NCBI GenBank assembly: GCA_029257435.1
Contig: JARIBI010000085.1
Coordinates: 1-64,000, forward strand
Length of the DNA stretch: 64,000 bases
Source: Sporosarcina sp.
Lineage (GTDB): Bacteria > Bacillota > Bacilli > Bacillales_A > Planococcaceae
Direction of reading: 5' to 3'
Shown here: positions 16,155-25,294 of the stretch, piece after piece
Position numbering within the stretch: position 1 is the first letter of the stretch
Layout: every line of letters begins with the position of its first letter
Notes under the pieces: generated by a model
What the model saw: only the letters and a program-made list of their open reading frames with translations
What the model was told of the DNA's origin: nothing
Databases searched by the model: none
Program-made: the position numbers and the translations under genes

Positions 16155-16776
16155 AGGGATATTCATCACATTCGAAGGACCAGAAGGTGCAGGAAAGACA
16201 ACGGTCATTAAGGAAGTTTATAACCGGTTGCAGCAGCAGGGAAAATACTCAGTTTTAACAAGAGAGCCTGGCGGAATCCGAATTGCAGAGAAGATCAGAA
16301 CGATTATTTTAGATAATGACCATGAAGAAATGGATGGGCGTACAGAAGCGTTATTGTACGCAGCCGCGCGACGGCAGCATCTGACTGAAAAAGTTGTTCC
16401 CGCATTGGAAGATGGGGCAATTGTCTTGTGTGATCGTTTTGTGGATAGTTCTCTCGCGTACCAAGGATATGCAAGAGGTTTAGGCATCGACGAAGTTCTG
16501 TCGATAAATGAATTTGCAATTGATGGCCTCATGCCTGATCATACAATTTACTTTGACATATCCCCAGAAGTGGGGTTGGCAAGAATTGCAGCGAGCGGAG
16601 AACGGGAACAGAACCGTTTGGATAATGAAACACTGCAATTCCATAAAGACGTGGCGGAAGGATATCGCCTCTTACAAAAAATGTTTCCAAAACGGATTCA
16701 ACCTATTGATGCCAGCGGTTCTGTAGAAGAAGTTACAGAAACTGTCTGGAAAACGGTTGCATCATTCATTTCTTGA
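16147..16776 (+). CDS. tmk: Thymidylate kinase
   Basis: Phosphorylates dTMP to dTDP for DNA synthesis. The 209-aa protein has P-loop GPEGAGKT (residues 11-18), TREPGG, and the LID/substrate motif [13 protein letters not shown]. Start chosen at the ATG at 16147 (protein [11 protein letters not shown]), because AAGGAG lies 9 bases before it and the family begins there; longer frames add only seven unsupported residues. The ATG is inside the last codons of yaaO. Next to darA, yaaR and holB as in B. subtilis. Confidence 0.97.
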   Translation: MAKGIFITFEGPEGAGKTTVIKEVYNRLQQQGKYSVLTREPGGIRIAEKIRTIILDNDHEEMDGRTEALLYAAARRQHLTEKVVPALEDGAIVLCDRFVDSSLAYQGYARGLGIDEVLSINEFAIDGLMPDHTIYFDISPEVGLARIAASGEREQNRLDNETLQFHKDVAEGYRLLQKMFPKRIQPIDASGSVEEVTETVWKTVASFIS

Positions 16777-16785
16777 GCCGTTTCA

Positions 16786-16794
16786 TGATATAAT
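16786..16794 (+). promoter_or_regulatory. Extended -10 promoter for darA
   Basis: TGATATAAT: TG, one base, then TATAAT (16789-16794), just after the tmk stop. No strong -35 is seen. It would drive darA-yaaR separately from tmk. Confidence 0.5.
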
Positions 16795-16796
16795 AA

Positions 16797-17153
<357 letters not shown>

Positions 17154-17174
17154 TTCATATCGGAGTGATTAGTA

Positions 17175-17615
17175 ATGAAAGTAAATAATGAATATCGCGC
17201 AGGTCTTGATAAATTACGGAATGACCCCCTGAAATCTCCTCAAGGAGGGGAGCGTTTTGGTCAAATGGTTCAAAAACAAGAATCACGCCTGCATGGAGAA
17301 CAGATTACTCGTCTGCTAGGCGATATATCCAGCGCAGGTGACCGGCTTGCCCGGTCCCGTAATTTACGGGATATGGCTAAATTTAAAATGCTTGTCAAAC
17401 GTTTTCTTAAAGAGTCTGTTGAAACCGGTCTCGGACTGAAACAGTCACATACGTGGAACCAGTACGGAGAAGGACGGCGGCTGAAAATTGTTGAAACAAT
17501 TGACCAAAAGCTAATCGAATTGGCAGAGCAATTGCTTCAAGATGAAGAGTCTTCCATGGATCTTCTCGCTAAAATTGGTGAAATCAAAGGACTTCTCATC
17601 AATCTATATACATGA
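17175..17615 (+). CDS. yaaR: YaaR family protein (DUF327)
   Basis: Helical protein of 146 aa and unknown role, always found between darA and holB. Visible features are the FGQMVQKQES phrase and the core LARSRNLRDMAKFKMLVKRFLKESVETG. Next come LKQSHTWNQYGEGRRLKIVETIDQKL and a C-terminal helix LLAKIGEIKGLLINLYT. It has no cysteines or membrane segments. GGAGTG upstream of the ATG supports the start. Confidence 0.9.
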   Translation: MKVNNEYRAGLDKLRNDPLKSPQGGERFGQMVQKQESRLHGEQITRLLGDISSAGDRLARSRNLRDMAKFKMLVKRFLKESVETGLGLKQSHTWNQYGEGRRLKIVETIDQKLIELAEQLLQDEESSMDLLAKIGEIKGLLINLYT

Positions 17616-17619
17616 GGGC

Positions 17620-17650
17620 GTTTTCTGATACATAAGAAAACGTCTTTTTT
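17620..17650 (+). terminator. Probable terminator after yaaR
   Basis: CGTTTTCT and AGAAACG form an imperfect hairpin with one bulge, followed by TCTTTTTT. Confidence 0.55.
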
Positions 17651-17670
17651 ATACGAAAGGGGGCAGTAAC

Positions 17671-18678
17671 ATGGATAATCAGTTGAGCAGTAGAATTGCT
17701 TCCGAACAGCCGGCGGTCGCTGCCAGGTTCAGTGCTGCCTACCGAAATCACCGTATTGGGCATGCTTATATATTCGATGGTGAAAAAGGAATTGGTAAAC
17801 ACGAAGCAGCGTTATACTTTGCACAGTTATTATTGTGTGAGCAGCCAATCGAAAATGTTCCATGTGGAACATGCAGCGCCTGCAAACGTGCTGCTTCAGG
17901 AAATCACCCAAACATCTTAACGATTGAACCGGATGGTCAAGATATAAAAAAGGATCAAATGGCAGGATTACTCTCGGTTATGACGAAAAAGGGATATGAG
18001 AGTGGACGCCGTATCTATATGATAGACCAAGCTCATCGCATGAACACCGCAGCTGCCAACGCGCTGCTCAAGTTTTTGGAAGAACCGGAAGGCGATGTGA
18101 CTGCAATATTACTGACAGATGCCTATCATATGGTATTACCTACGATTCAGTCCAGATGTCAGCGCATTTCTTTCCTTCCGCCACAACGTGAACAGCTGCT
18201 GGAAACCCTTAAAGCTGAAGGGATCTCTCCATCACTTGCAGCTACGGTGACTTCACTTACAGCAGATTCAGTCCGTGCTGCAGAACTTGCGGCGGACGAT
18301 CAGTTTGTAAGTTTACGAAAAACAGTGGTAAAATTAGTTCAAGCCATCGATCATCACGTATCGGATGCATTATTACTGATCCAGTCTGAATGGGCTCCTT
18401 TTTTGAAAGAAAAAGAAGACACTGAGATGGGACTGGACTTGCTTCTATACATGTACCGTGATATTGTGGCGAAGAAAGCGGGACTGTCTGCAACACCCGC
18501 ATACCCGGATTTAGATGAATTCATAACAAGTCTAGCAATGAAAATGACTTATGATCAGCTGTCCTCAATTTTGGAATCCGTTTTGCAGGCAAAAAAGCAA
18601 TTGCATCGCAATATGCACCGTACGCTTTTAATGGAGCAATTGGTGCTCAGTATGCAGGAGGGGTTATTCGTTGTATAA
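17671..18678 (+). CDS. holB: DNA polymerase III subunit delta'
   Basis: Clamp-loader subunit that works with DnaX and HolA at the replication fork. The 335-aa protein has a P-loop-like GEKGIGKH (residues 37-44) and zinc cysteines C56, C65, C68 and C71. The DQAHRMNTAAANALLKFLEEP region and arginine-finger SRC in QSRCQRISF are present. AAAGGGGGC lies before the ATG. Its last codons (GTTGTATAA) contain the TTG start of ricT, so the two are coupled. Confidence 0.95.
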   Translation: MDNQLSSRIASEQPAVAARFSAAYRNHRIGHAYIFDGEKGIGKHEAALYFAQLLLCEQPIENVPCGTCSACKRAASGNHPNILTIEPDGQDIKKDQMAGLLSVMTKKGYESGRRIYMIDQAHRMNTAAANALLKFLEEPEGDVTAILLTDAYHMVLPTIQSRCQRISFLPPQREQLLETLKAEGISPSLAATVTSLTADSVRAAELAADDQFVSLRKTVVKLVQAIDHHVSDALLLIQSEWAPFLKEKEDTEMGLDLLLYMYRDIVAKKAGLSATPAYPDLDEFITSLAMKMTYDQLSSILESVLQAKKQLHRNMHRTLLMEQLVLSMQEGLFVV

Positions 18679-19489
18679 CGTTGCAGGAATTCGCTTTAAA
18701 AAGGCGGGTAAAATACATTATTTTGACCCAATGGATTATGACTTGAGAGTAGACGATTATGTAATCGTTGAATCTGCACGTGGCACAGAGTATGGGAAAG
18801 TGGTTAGTATGATGGTGGACATGGATGGTTCTGATTTAGTTCTGCCGTTAAAGAAAGTTATCCGTCCCGCTAGCACAGAGGACATGGATAAGGTGGAAGA
18901 GAACCAACTCGACGCTGAAAAAGCATTCACTACATGTGACGCAAAAATCCAAGAGCACAAACTAGATATGAAACTTGTCGATGTGGAATATACATTTGAT
19001 CGTAATAAAGTGATTTTCTATTTTACAGCTGAAGGGCGGGTCGATTTCAGAAACTTGGTGAAAGACTTAGCATCCATTTTCAGAACGAGAATCGAGCTGC
19101 GCCAAATAGGTGTCAGAGATGAAGCTAAAATGCTTGGCGGAATTGGCCCTTGCGGCAGAATGCTCTGTTGTTCTACATTCCTGGGCGATTTTGAACCAGT
19201 TTCTATTAAGATGGCAAAAGACCAGAATCTATCACTAAACCCTTCCAAGATCTCAGGGTTATGCGGAAGATTGATGTGCTGTCTAAAATACGAGAATGAC
19301 GAGTATGAGGAAGCGAAAGCACTTATGCCTGATATTGGTTCACGTATTGAAACTCCAGATGGACCAGGAAAGGTCGTCGGTCTAAACTTGCTGGAACGTT
19401 TGTTGAAAGTGAAATTAACCGATCAGGACCAAACACTTGAATATGCTTGGGAAGAACTGTCGAAGAAGACGGGACAGCCCGTCAATTGA
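18671..19489 (+). CDS. ricT: Regulatory iron-sulfur-containing complex subunit RicT (YaaT, PSP1)
   Basis: Subunit of the RicAFT (Y-) complex, which stimulates RNase Y mRNA processing and is needed for sporulation, competence and biofilm formation in B. subtilis. 272 aa. TTG start overlaps the holB stop, with AGGAGGGG about 8 bases upstream. The PSP1 C-terminal domain contains C161-GRML-C166-C167 and C198-GRLM-C203-C204, the cysteines that ligate Fe-S clusters. Conserved order holB-ricT-yabA. Confidence 0.96.
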   Translation: MYNVAGIRFKKAGKIHYFDPMDYDLRVDDYVIVESARGTEYGKVVSMMVDMDGSDLVLPLKKVIRPASTEDMDKVEENQLDAEKAFTTCDAKIQEHKLDMKLVDVEYTFDRNKVIFYFTAEGRVDFRNLVKDLASIFRTRIELRQIGVRDEAKMLGGIGPCGRMLCCSTFLGDFEPVSIKMAKDQNLSLNPSKISGLCGRLMCCLKYENDEYEEAKALMPDIGSRIETPDGPGKVVGLNLLERLLKVKLTDQDQTLEYAWEELSKKTGQPVN

Positions 19490-19510
19490 TGAAGTGATGA
19501 GGTGACAAAG

Positions 19511-19864
19511 TTGAAAGAAGGGAACTTTCTCGATAAGGTAATCGAATACGAACAACAACTCGACTCTATGCATAAGCAATTCCGTGAAATAATCGGTTTT
19601 GTTGCCAAGATGACGGAAGAAAACCATTCACTTCAACTTGAGAATCATCATCTGCGCGCACGTTTAGACGAGTTGGATTTACAAGCTGCTGCTGACAAAA
19701 AAACCGCAGAACGATCGCAACGGGCAGACGTTGGCGAAGGCGTAGACAATTTGGCTCGCATTTATAATGAGGGATTCCACGTATGCAATGTCCATTATGG
19801 AAGCACGCGTAAAGGTGAGGATTGCCTGTTTTGTCTCTCGTTTCTAAGTAAACAAAATTTGTGA
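19511..19864 (+). CDS. yabA: Replication initiation control protein YabA
   Basis: Inhibits re-initiation by bridging DnaA and DnaN. The start is taken as TTG 19511 because GAGGTGA sits five bases upstream and the length then matches the family; a GTG at 19502 is the alternative. The N-terminal half is a leucine-zipper coiled coil (to about residue 55). The C-terminal zinc domain has HVCNVHYG and [26 protein letters not shown] is the conserved linker. About 117 aa. Followed by a terminator, unlike the tight packing upstream. Confidence 0.93.
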   Translation: MKEGNFLDKVIEYEQQLDSMHKQFREIIGFVAKMTEENHSLQLENHHLRARLDELDLQAAADKKTAERSQRADVGEGVDNLARIYNEGFHVCNVHYGSTRKGEDCLFCLSFLSKQNL

Positions 19865-19869
19865 ATTTT

Positions 19870-19905
19870 AGCCGATCCCTATCTTTCTAGGTGTCGGCTT
19901 TTCTA
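19870..19905 (+). terminator. Terminator after yabA
   Basis: AGCCGA (19870-19875) pairs with TCGGCT (19894-19899), with an inner CCTA/TAGG stem, followed by TTTTCT. Confidence 0.7.
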
Positions 19906-19943
19906 TATATTGAAGTAACTATTATTTATTAAAGGAGTACCTG

Positions 19944-20696
19944 ATGGAACTAATCGAATTACGGGGTGACGAACGCCTCGATTACTTACTTGCTGAAGAC
20001 TTGCGTATTATCCAAAGTCCCTCTGTTTTCTCATTTTCTTTAGATGCCGTACTGCTGGCCCGATTTGCGTACATGCCGATTCGACGTGGAAAGGTTGTGG
20101 ACTTGTGTGCTGGAAATGGGGCAATTCCTCTGTTCTTAAGTGCTCGAACTTCAGCCGATATTATAGCCGTGGAGTTGCAGGAACAACTCGCTGATATGGC
20201 AAGTCGCAGTATTGCTTATAATCAGCTGGACCAGCAAATTACAATGCTTTGCGATGATGTCATCGGCATCGCCGCAAAAATTGGATTTGACCAATATGAT
20301 GTCGTGACATGCAATCCACCTTACTTCAAAGCGTATGAAAATAGTGAACAAAATCAAAAAGAACCACTGACAATTGCACGGCACGAAGTAAAATTGACGC
20401 TGGACCAGGCGGTGCGTTCGGCAAGTGAGTTACTGAAGCAAGGCGGGAAGGCAGCATTTGTCCATCGTCCGGGAAGATTATTGGATATCATCACGTCGAT
20501 GAGGGCGAATCGGTTGGAGCCGAAGCGTATACAATTTGTTTATCCGAAAGAAGGAAAAGAAGCAAATACGCTGCTAATTGAAGGAAGCAAAGATGGAAAG
20601 CCTGATTTGAAAATACTTCCCCCGTTATATGTCTATCAATCAGACGGTACGTATACTGAAGAAGTGAGGCAGTTATTGTATGGAACAGAAGAATGA
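19944..20696 (+). CDS. yabB: tRNA1(Val) adenine-N6 methyltransferase-like (YabB/TrmN6 family)
   Basis: SAM-dependent methyltransferase of 250 aa. SAM motif [10 protein letters not shown] is at 53-62, and the amino-group methylation motif NPPY is at 124-127 in TCNPPYFKA. In E. coli the homologue modifies A37 of tRNA-Val; in Bacillus homologues act on tRNA, but the exact target here is inferred from the family. AAAGGAG precedes the ATG. The 3' end overlaps yazA by 17 bases, starting the tightly packed yabB-yazA-rsmI unit. Confidence 0.9.
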   Translation: MELIELRGDERLDYLLAEDLRIIQSPSVFSFSLDAVLLARFAYMPIRRGKVVDLCAGNGAIPLFLSARTSADIIAVELQEQLADMASRSIAYNQLDQQITMLCDDVIGIAAKIGFDQYDVVTCNPPYFKAYENSEQNQKEPLTIARHEVKLTLDQAVRSASELLKQGGKAAFVHRPGRLLDIITSMRANRLEPKRIQFVYPKEGKEANTLLIEGSKDGKPDLKILPPLYVYQSDGTYTEEVRQLLYGTEE

Positions 20697-20949
20697 TCAC
20701 CTGTTTTACGTACTTGAATGTAAGGACGGTTCTTATTACGGGGGATACACGACGGATTTAGATCGAAGGGTTGCCGCGCATAACTCAGGTAAAGGGGCAA
20801 AATACACGCGGGCAAGAAGGCCTGTTCGGTGTATTCATCATGAAAATTTTGAAACAAAGCGGGAAGCGATGCAAGCGGAGTATCGCTTCAAACAGTTGAC
20901 GCGACCCGCGAAAGAACGGTATTTGAAACTGGAGGAGGCAGACGAATGA
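20680..20949 (+). CDS. yazA: GIY-YIG nuclease superfamily protein (YazA)
   Basis: Single-domain GIY-YIG protein of 89 aa, UPF0213 type. The motif is divergent: FYVLEC then SYYGGYT at residues 9-23, followed by the conserved arginine region [38 protein letters not shown] carries the acidic metal-binding residue. No substrate is established for the family. It overlaps yabB upstream and rsmI downstream (ATGA type). Confidence 0.9.
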   Translation: MEQKNDHLFYVLECKDGSYYGGYTTDLDRRVAAHNSGKGAKYTRARRPVRCIHHENFETKREAMQAEYRFKQLTRPAKERYLKLEEADE

Positions 20950-21818
20950 TCACACAAAAAAGCGCAGAATGTGTAAACGGCGTCCTATATTTAGTCGGTA
21001 CACCAATTGGGAATTTAGAGGATATGAGTTATCGGGCAATCCGCATTTTAAAAGAGGCAGATATGATTGCAGCCGAGGATACGAGGAACACAGTGAAGTT
21101 GTCCAATCACTTTGAAATCGATACGCCATTCATGAGTTACCATGAGCACAATCTGGAAGCAGGCGGAAGAAAAATATTAGAACTGCTGGCGGAAGGGAAG
21201 ACCGTTGCGCTTGTAAGCGATGCTGGGATGCCTTGTATTTCAGATCCCGGGGCTGATATTGCAGAAAAGGCGATTGCAGAGGGATATGCAGTTGTACCTG
21301 TACCAGGACCCAATGCTGCAATTAGTGCTCTCGTCGCGTCAGGAATTCCAGCGCAGCCGTTTTTATTTTTTGGATTTTTAGATAGACAAAAGAAAAAACG
21401 CCGCCTTCAGCTGGAGTCGCTGCAGAACCGCCAAGAAACTTTGCTTTTCTACGAGGCACCGCATCGATTGAAGGAAACGTTGCGTGCATTGAAAGAACAA
21501 TTTGGACCAGACCGCAGAATCACACTCGCTAGAGAACTGACGAAACGATACGAAGAGTTTGTAAGAGGCACAATTGAAGAGGCGCTTACTTGGTCGGAGT
21601 CCACTGAAATTCGTGGAGAGTTTTGCATAGTTGTAGAAGGTATCGATGAGCTGGAAGTTGTGGTTGAAGAAGAGTGGTGGAGTTCGCTAACTTCGGTTGA
21701 ACACGTTGAACAATTGATGGAACAAAAAGGGTATACCTCAAAAGAGGCAATCCGTGAAGCCGCAGCAGATCGGGGTGTCACAAAACGCGAAGTGTACCAA
21801 GCGTATCATGTAGAGTGA
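20946..21818 (+). CDS. rsmI: 16S rRNA (cytidine-1402 2'-O)-methyltransferase RsmI
   Basis: Ribose-methylates C1402 in the 16S decoding centre. The 290-aa protein has tetrapyrrole-methylase-fold motifs [40 protein letters not shown] and PVPGPNAA. The C-terminal small domain includes [13 protein letters not shown] overlaps the yazA stop; GGAGGAGG is inside yazA. It ends convergently with abrB at a shared terminator. Confidence 0.96.
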   Translation: MITQKSAECVNGVLYLVGTPIGNLEDMSYRAIRILKEADMIAAEDTRNTVKLSNHFEIDTPFMSYHEHNLEAGGRKILELLAEGKTVALVSDAGMPCISDPGADIAEKAIAEGYAVVPVPGPNAAISALVASGIPAQPFLFFGFLDRQKKKRRLQLESLQNRQETLLFYEAPHRLKETLRALKEQFGPDRRITLARELTKRYEEFVRGTIEEALTWSESTEIRGEFCIVVEGIDELEVVVEEEWWSSLTSVEHVEQLMEQKGYTSKEAIREAAADRGVTKREVYQAYHVE

Positions 21819-21821
21819 AAA

Positions 21822-21859
21822 AATAACATCTGGCTTTTTTAAAAAGCCGGATGTTATTG
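21822..21859. terminator. Bidirectional terminator, rsmI / abrB
   Basis: AATAACATC-T-GGCTTTTT pairs with AAAAAGCC-GGATGTTAT around almost no loop. T-rich runs are available in both directions. Confidence 0.85.
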
Positions 21860-21875
21860 AAATAAAATTATTAAA

Positions 21876-22151
21876 TCAAGACATTTTGTCTTCAATTTCA
21901 GCGATTAGCTGCTTAGCACCTTCAGGACTGAGGATTAATTTACCATCGATCAATGTTAAATTGTCATCTGACACTTCTCCAGTAACTGAACATGTCATAT
22001 TAGGCATGTATTTCTTCAAGATGATTTTATCATCATCCACATAGATTTCCAGCGCGTCTTTTTGAGCTATGCCGAGTGTCCGACGCAGTTCGATGGGGAT
22101 AACTACACGGCCGAGTTCGTCGACCTTACGTACGATTCCAGTAGATTTCAT
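21876..22151 (-). CDS. abrB: Transition-state regulator AbrB
   Basis: DNA-binding repressor of post-exponential genes, 91 aa. The start at 22151 is supported by AGGAGG just upstream (minus strand) and by homology: the protein opens MKSTGIVRKVDELGRVVIP. The swapped-hairpin AbrB domain extends through LRRTLGIAQKDALEIYVDDDKIILKKY. The C-terminal dimerisation domain contains the single conserved cysteine (MTCSVTGEVSDDN). Transcribed from a near-consensus promoter; AbrB normally represses itself and is repressed by Spo0A. Confidence 0.96.
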   Translation of the reverse strand: MKSTGIVRKVDELGRVVIPIELRRTLGIAQKDALEIYVDDDKIILKKYMPNMTCSVTGEVSDDNLTLIDGKLILSPEGAKQLIAEIEDKMS

Positions 22152-22219
22152 AGCGGATTTCCTCCTAAAAGATAATAGTGATTCGTCAGATTTCGACATT
22201 TTTCTCTTGTCTGTCTATT

Positions 22220-22248
22220 ATCATACCAAGTCTTCCATTTAACGTCAA
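22220..22248 (-). promoter_or_regulatory. Sigma-A promoter of abrB
   Basis: On the minus strand TTGACG (complement of 22243-22248), 17-base spacer, TATGAT (complement of 22220-22225). Confidence 0.8.
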
Positions 22249-22377
22249 TAGAGAAGAACGGAAACTATGCAATGAATAATAGATACATGAAAAACGCACA
22301 TAATGATGAATGATAGTTGCAGATTCTAGATAGAAAGAACGTGTTTTACATAAATTTTTCAAAAAATTAAAAAGAGG

Positions 22378-22406
22378 TTGACTTCCCGTGTTAGTCACTT
22401 TATAGT
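22378..22406 (+). promoter_or_regulatory. Sigma-A promoter of the metN operon leader
   Basis: TTGACT (22378-22383), 17-base spacer, TATAGT (22401-22406). The transcript then runs through the SAM riboswitch. Confidence 0.75.
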
Positions 22407-22448
22407 TAGGAACAATTCTTGCGACAATCGAATAGCAATACATCACTT

Positions 22449-22562
22449 TCTTATCCAGAGAGATCGAGGGGCAGGCCCTATGACATCTCGGCAGCGGGTT
22501 CATTACACGTGAACACTGTGCCAATTCCTGCAAATGCGTCATGCATTTGGAAGATGAGAACT
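22449..22562 (+). promoter_or_regulatory. SAM-I (S-box) riboswitch
   Basis: Conserved S-box core: CTTATC then CAGAGAG, GAGGGGCAGGCCC and TGACATCTCGGCAGCGG. A P3 stem GTTCA/TGAAC, then GTGCCAATTCCTGCAA, a P4 arm and the closing TGGAAGATGAG follow. CTTATC and GATGAG form P1. SAM binding stabilises this fold and frees the downstream terminator, switching the methionine importer off when SAM is plentiful. Confidence 0.93.
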
Positions 22563-22584
22563 GAGATGGTTTCACTTAACATTG

Positions 22585-22630
22585 AAGCCCTCTTTTTTCT
22601 CGTTTAATAGAGAAAAAAGTGGGCTTTTTC
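22585..22630 (+). terminator. Riboswitch-controlled terminator before metN
   Basis: AAGCCCTCTTTTTTCTC pairs with GAGAAAAAAGTGGGCTT, followed by TTTC. It sits between the S-box aptamer and metN, as in transcriptional S-box switches. Confidence 0.88.
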
Positions 22631-22707
22631 CGTTCAATCAAAAGAAAGTTCGATGACTGCGCTCATTGCTGCACAGAATGATTTCACTAAGAAATGGAGG
22701 ATTCAGC

Positions 22708-23733
22708 GTGATTGAATTTAAACAAGCAACTAAAATATTTCAAATCGGGAAGCGGGAAGTAACGGCTGTTAATAATGTGAGTTTGTCCGTTGCACAAGGG
22801 GAGATTTTTGGCATCATCGGGTTTAGCGGCGCGGGAAAAAGCACATTATTGCGTCTCGTTAATATGCTGGAGCGTCCAACCACTGGCTCAATTCGAGTCC
22901 AAGGTGTAGATCTCGCCTCTCTTTCTCAAAAAGATCTCAGAAAGCTTAGGCGTCGAATCGGAATGATCTTTCAGAACTTTAATTTGTTTACATCCCGCAC
23001 GGTTGCAGGAAATGCAGCATACCCGCTTAAACTTGGGGGTCTACCTAAAAAAGAAATATCTGCGCGGGTGGCAGAACTATTGGAATTTGTTGGACTGTCT
23101 GATAAAGCGAATGATTACCCCGAACAACTTTCAGGCGGTCAAAAGCAGCGCGTAGGAATTGCAAGAGCATTGGCAACTTCGCCAGATATATTGATTTGCG
23201 ATGAGGCAACGTCCGCCTTAGACCCAGATACGACAGCCGATATTCTAAAACTTTTAAAAAAAGTGAACAAGGAATTGGGAATCACGATTTTATTGATCAC
23301 ACACGAGATGCATGTTATTCAAGAAATATGTGATCGTGTCGCTGTGATGGAGGATGGAGAAGTAATTGAGACAGGGTCTGTATTCGACAAATTTACTAAT
23401 CCGCAGCATCCGACTACGCAGCGTTTCATTCAATCGGTACAGCAGGACCTTCCCTCTGATACATTGCTTCAAGAGTGGCGTGCAAAGGGAGGTAGAAAAC
23501 TGTATCGGGTCATTTTTAAAGGAGAGAAAGCCAGTGATCCAGTTCTTTCAAGGCTCACACAGCAATTTGGAGTGAATTTCAATATTGTGTATGGCTCCAT
23601 TCGTGAACTGCAAGAGAAGTTTTTCGGGAATTTGTTAGTTTCATTTGATGGGGATGAGCATTCAGTAGATTTGCTGCTTGCTGCATTGAAAAAAACCGTG
23701 GAAATTGAGGAGGTTGCTGTATATGAAAGTTGA
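22708..23733 (+). CDS. metN: Methionine ABC transporter ATP-binding protein
   Basis: ATPase of the methionine importer, 341 aa. GTG start at 22708 follows GGAGG; the longer frame from 22666 adds 14 unsupported residues. Walker A GFSGAGKST is at 38-46, signature LSGGQ at 141-145, and Walker B ILICDEATS at 161-169. The C-terminal NIL regulatory domain (about 265-341) binds methionine and gives trans-inhibition in the family. Controlled by the S-box upstream. Its 3' end overlaps the permease gene by 11 bases. Confidence 0.95.
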   Translation: MIEFKQATKIFQIGKREVTAVNNVSLSVAQGEIFGIIGFSGAGKSTLLRLVNMLERPTTGSIRVQGVDLASLSQKDLRKLRRRIGMIFQNFNLFTSRTVAGNAAYPLKLGGLPKKEISARVAELLEFVGLSDKANDYPEQLSGGQKQRVGIARALATSPDILICDEATSALDPDTTADILKLLKKVNKELGITILLITHEMHVIQEICDRVAVMEDGEVIETGSVFDKFTNPQHPTTQRFIQSVQQDLPSDTLLQEWRAKGGRKLYRVIFKGEKASDPVLSRLTQQFGVNFNIVYGSIRELQEKFFGNLLVSFDGDEHSVDLLLAALKKTVEIEEVAVYES

Positions 23734-24385
23734 TTGGACCACATTTTGGCCTAGAATTATAGAGTCTACGGGCGAGACGGTTCTAATGGTCATTGCAACG
23801 CTCATCTTTGGCTCGATTTTGGGAATCAGTATCGGTTTACTGCTTTACGTAACGAGAAAAGGAAACATTTTAGAGAAGCAATGGGTGTTTCAAACGTTGA
23901 ATATCCTTATCAATATCATACGTCCGATTCCCTTCATCATATTTCTTGTTGCATTAAGTCCTGTTACACGAGCGGTTGTAGGTTCCACAATCGGAACGTG
24001 GGCAGCAATCTTTCCAATGACAATCGCAGCCTCATTTGGAATCGCCAGGATTGTAGAAAATAATTTAGTCGGAATAGAACCCGGCGTGGTAGAAGCAGCT
24101 AAAGCAATGGGGGCGAGCCCTTTGCAAATCATTTTTACAGTTCTCATACCGGAGGCTCTTGGTCCTCTGATCCTTGGTTTGACATTCGTAACGATTAGTT
24201 TGATAGATTTCTCTGCAATGGCCGGTACTGTTGGCGGGGGAGGATTGGGACACGTCGCTATGACATACGGATATCAGCGTTTCGATGGAAGTGTCATGCT
24301 GGTTACAGTGGTGATTCTGATAATCCTTGTCCAAGTAGCTCAATGGATAGGAAACACGTTTTCAAGAAGAGTGATGAGACGCTAG
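23723..24385 (+). CDS. metP: Methionine ABC transporter permease
   Basis: Membrane component (220 aa) of the importer, five predicted membrane helices. The EAA loop that contacts MetN appears as VVEAAKAMGASPLQIIFTVLIPEALGPLI. The start at 23723 follows GAGGAGG and begins MKVDWTTFW; the upstream in-frame ATG at 23705 has no support. The gene is called metP in Bacillus and metI in E. coli. Confidence 0.95.
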   Translation: MKVDWTTFWPRIIESTGETVLMVIATLIFGSILGISIGLLLYVTRKGNILEKQWVFQTLNILINIIRPIPFIIFLVALSPVTRAVVGSTIGTWAAIFPMTIAASFGIARIVENNLVGIEPGVVEAAKAMGASPLQIIFTVLIPEALGPLILGLTFVTISLIDFSAMAGTVGGGGLGHVAMTYGYQRFDGSVMLVTVVILIILVQVAQWIGNTFSRRVMRR

Positions 24386-24421
24386 CTTGTTAATTAACAC
24401 ACACATGGAGGAGATTATGAA

Positions 24422-25279
24422 ATGAAAAAAGCACTTGTCTATTTAGGAACTGTCTTACTTTTACTGACGCTCGGAGCTTGCAGCCAAAAGACATCGGGAG
24501 AAGAAAGCGATTCGAAAAAAGTGAGAATTGGTGTGACAGGATCAGACGGTGAGGTATGGCCGATCCTTAAAGAGAAAGCTAAAGCAGAAGGAATTGAAAT
24601 TGAACTCATCGAGTTTGCCGATTACACATTACCGAACCAAGCACTGGCAAATGAAGATATTGACCTGAACTCCTTCCAACACATTGCATTCTTAAGTCAG
24701 TTCACAAAAGAAAATAATGCAGACTTAACACCAATTGGTGCAACACTCATTGCACCGATGGGGATTTACTCAGAAAAGTTGAAGTCTATTGAAGATATTG
24801 AAGATGGAGCACGTATCGCAATTCCAGATGATCCATCTAACCAGGCACGTGCTTTGAAGTTACTGGAATCGGCTGGCCTGATTAAACTGGCAGATAATTT
24901 TGGATTATTCGGTGATCCATCAAAGATTGTCAAAAATCCTAAAAACCTCGACATTTATCCAATAGTAGCTCAGCAAACTCCACGCGTATTGCCGGACGTT
25001 GCGGCTTCCATCATTAATAATGGAGTCGCAGGGCAAGCAGGATTTGATCCGGTGAAAGATCCTATCTATTTAGAAGACAGCGATGACGACAATACATTGC
25101 CCTATGTCAACATCTTTGCAACGAGAACTGCGGATGAAAACAATGAAACGTATATACGGATTGTCGAATTGTATCACGATGAAGACGTGAAAAAAGCGGT
25201 TGAGGCAGATACAAATGGCGGCTCTTTCGTAGTTGATATTTCTAAGGAAGAATTACTGAACGTCTATAAAGGACTATAA
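24422..25279 (+). CDS. metQ: Methionine-binding lipoprotein MetQ
   Basis: Substrate-binding lipoprotein of the importer (285 aa, NlpA family). Lipobox LGAC with lipidated C20 follows a 19-residue signal. The NlpA core includes VRIGVTGSDGEVWPILKEKA, IEFADYTLPNQALANEDIDLNSFQH, and IAIPDDPSNQARALKLLESAGLI. The two-residue linker between metP and metQ holds ATGGAGGAG. Followed 15 bases later by the M20 hydrolase gene. Confidence 0.95.
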   Translation: MKKALVYLGTVLLLLTLGACSQKTSGEESDSKKVRIGVTGSDGEVWPILKEKAKAEGIEIELIEFADYTLPNQALANEDIDLNSFQHIAFLSQFTKENNADLTPIGATLIAPMGIYSEKLKSIEDIEDGARIAIPDDPSNQARALKLLESAGLIKLADNFGLFGDPSKIVKNPKNLDIYPIVAQQTPRVLPDVAASIINNGVAGQAGFDPVKDPIYLEDSDDDNTLPYVNIFATRTADENNETYIRIVELYHDEDVKKAVEADTNGGSFVVDISKEELLNVYKGL

Positions 25280-25294
25280 GGGAGGAAAACTATT

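Noticed and set aside
22152-22377. Second gene between abrB and the SAM riboswitch
   Set aside because: Only short shadow ORFs, abrB promoter sequence and AT-rich spacer; no start with a ribosome site.
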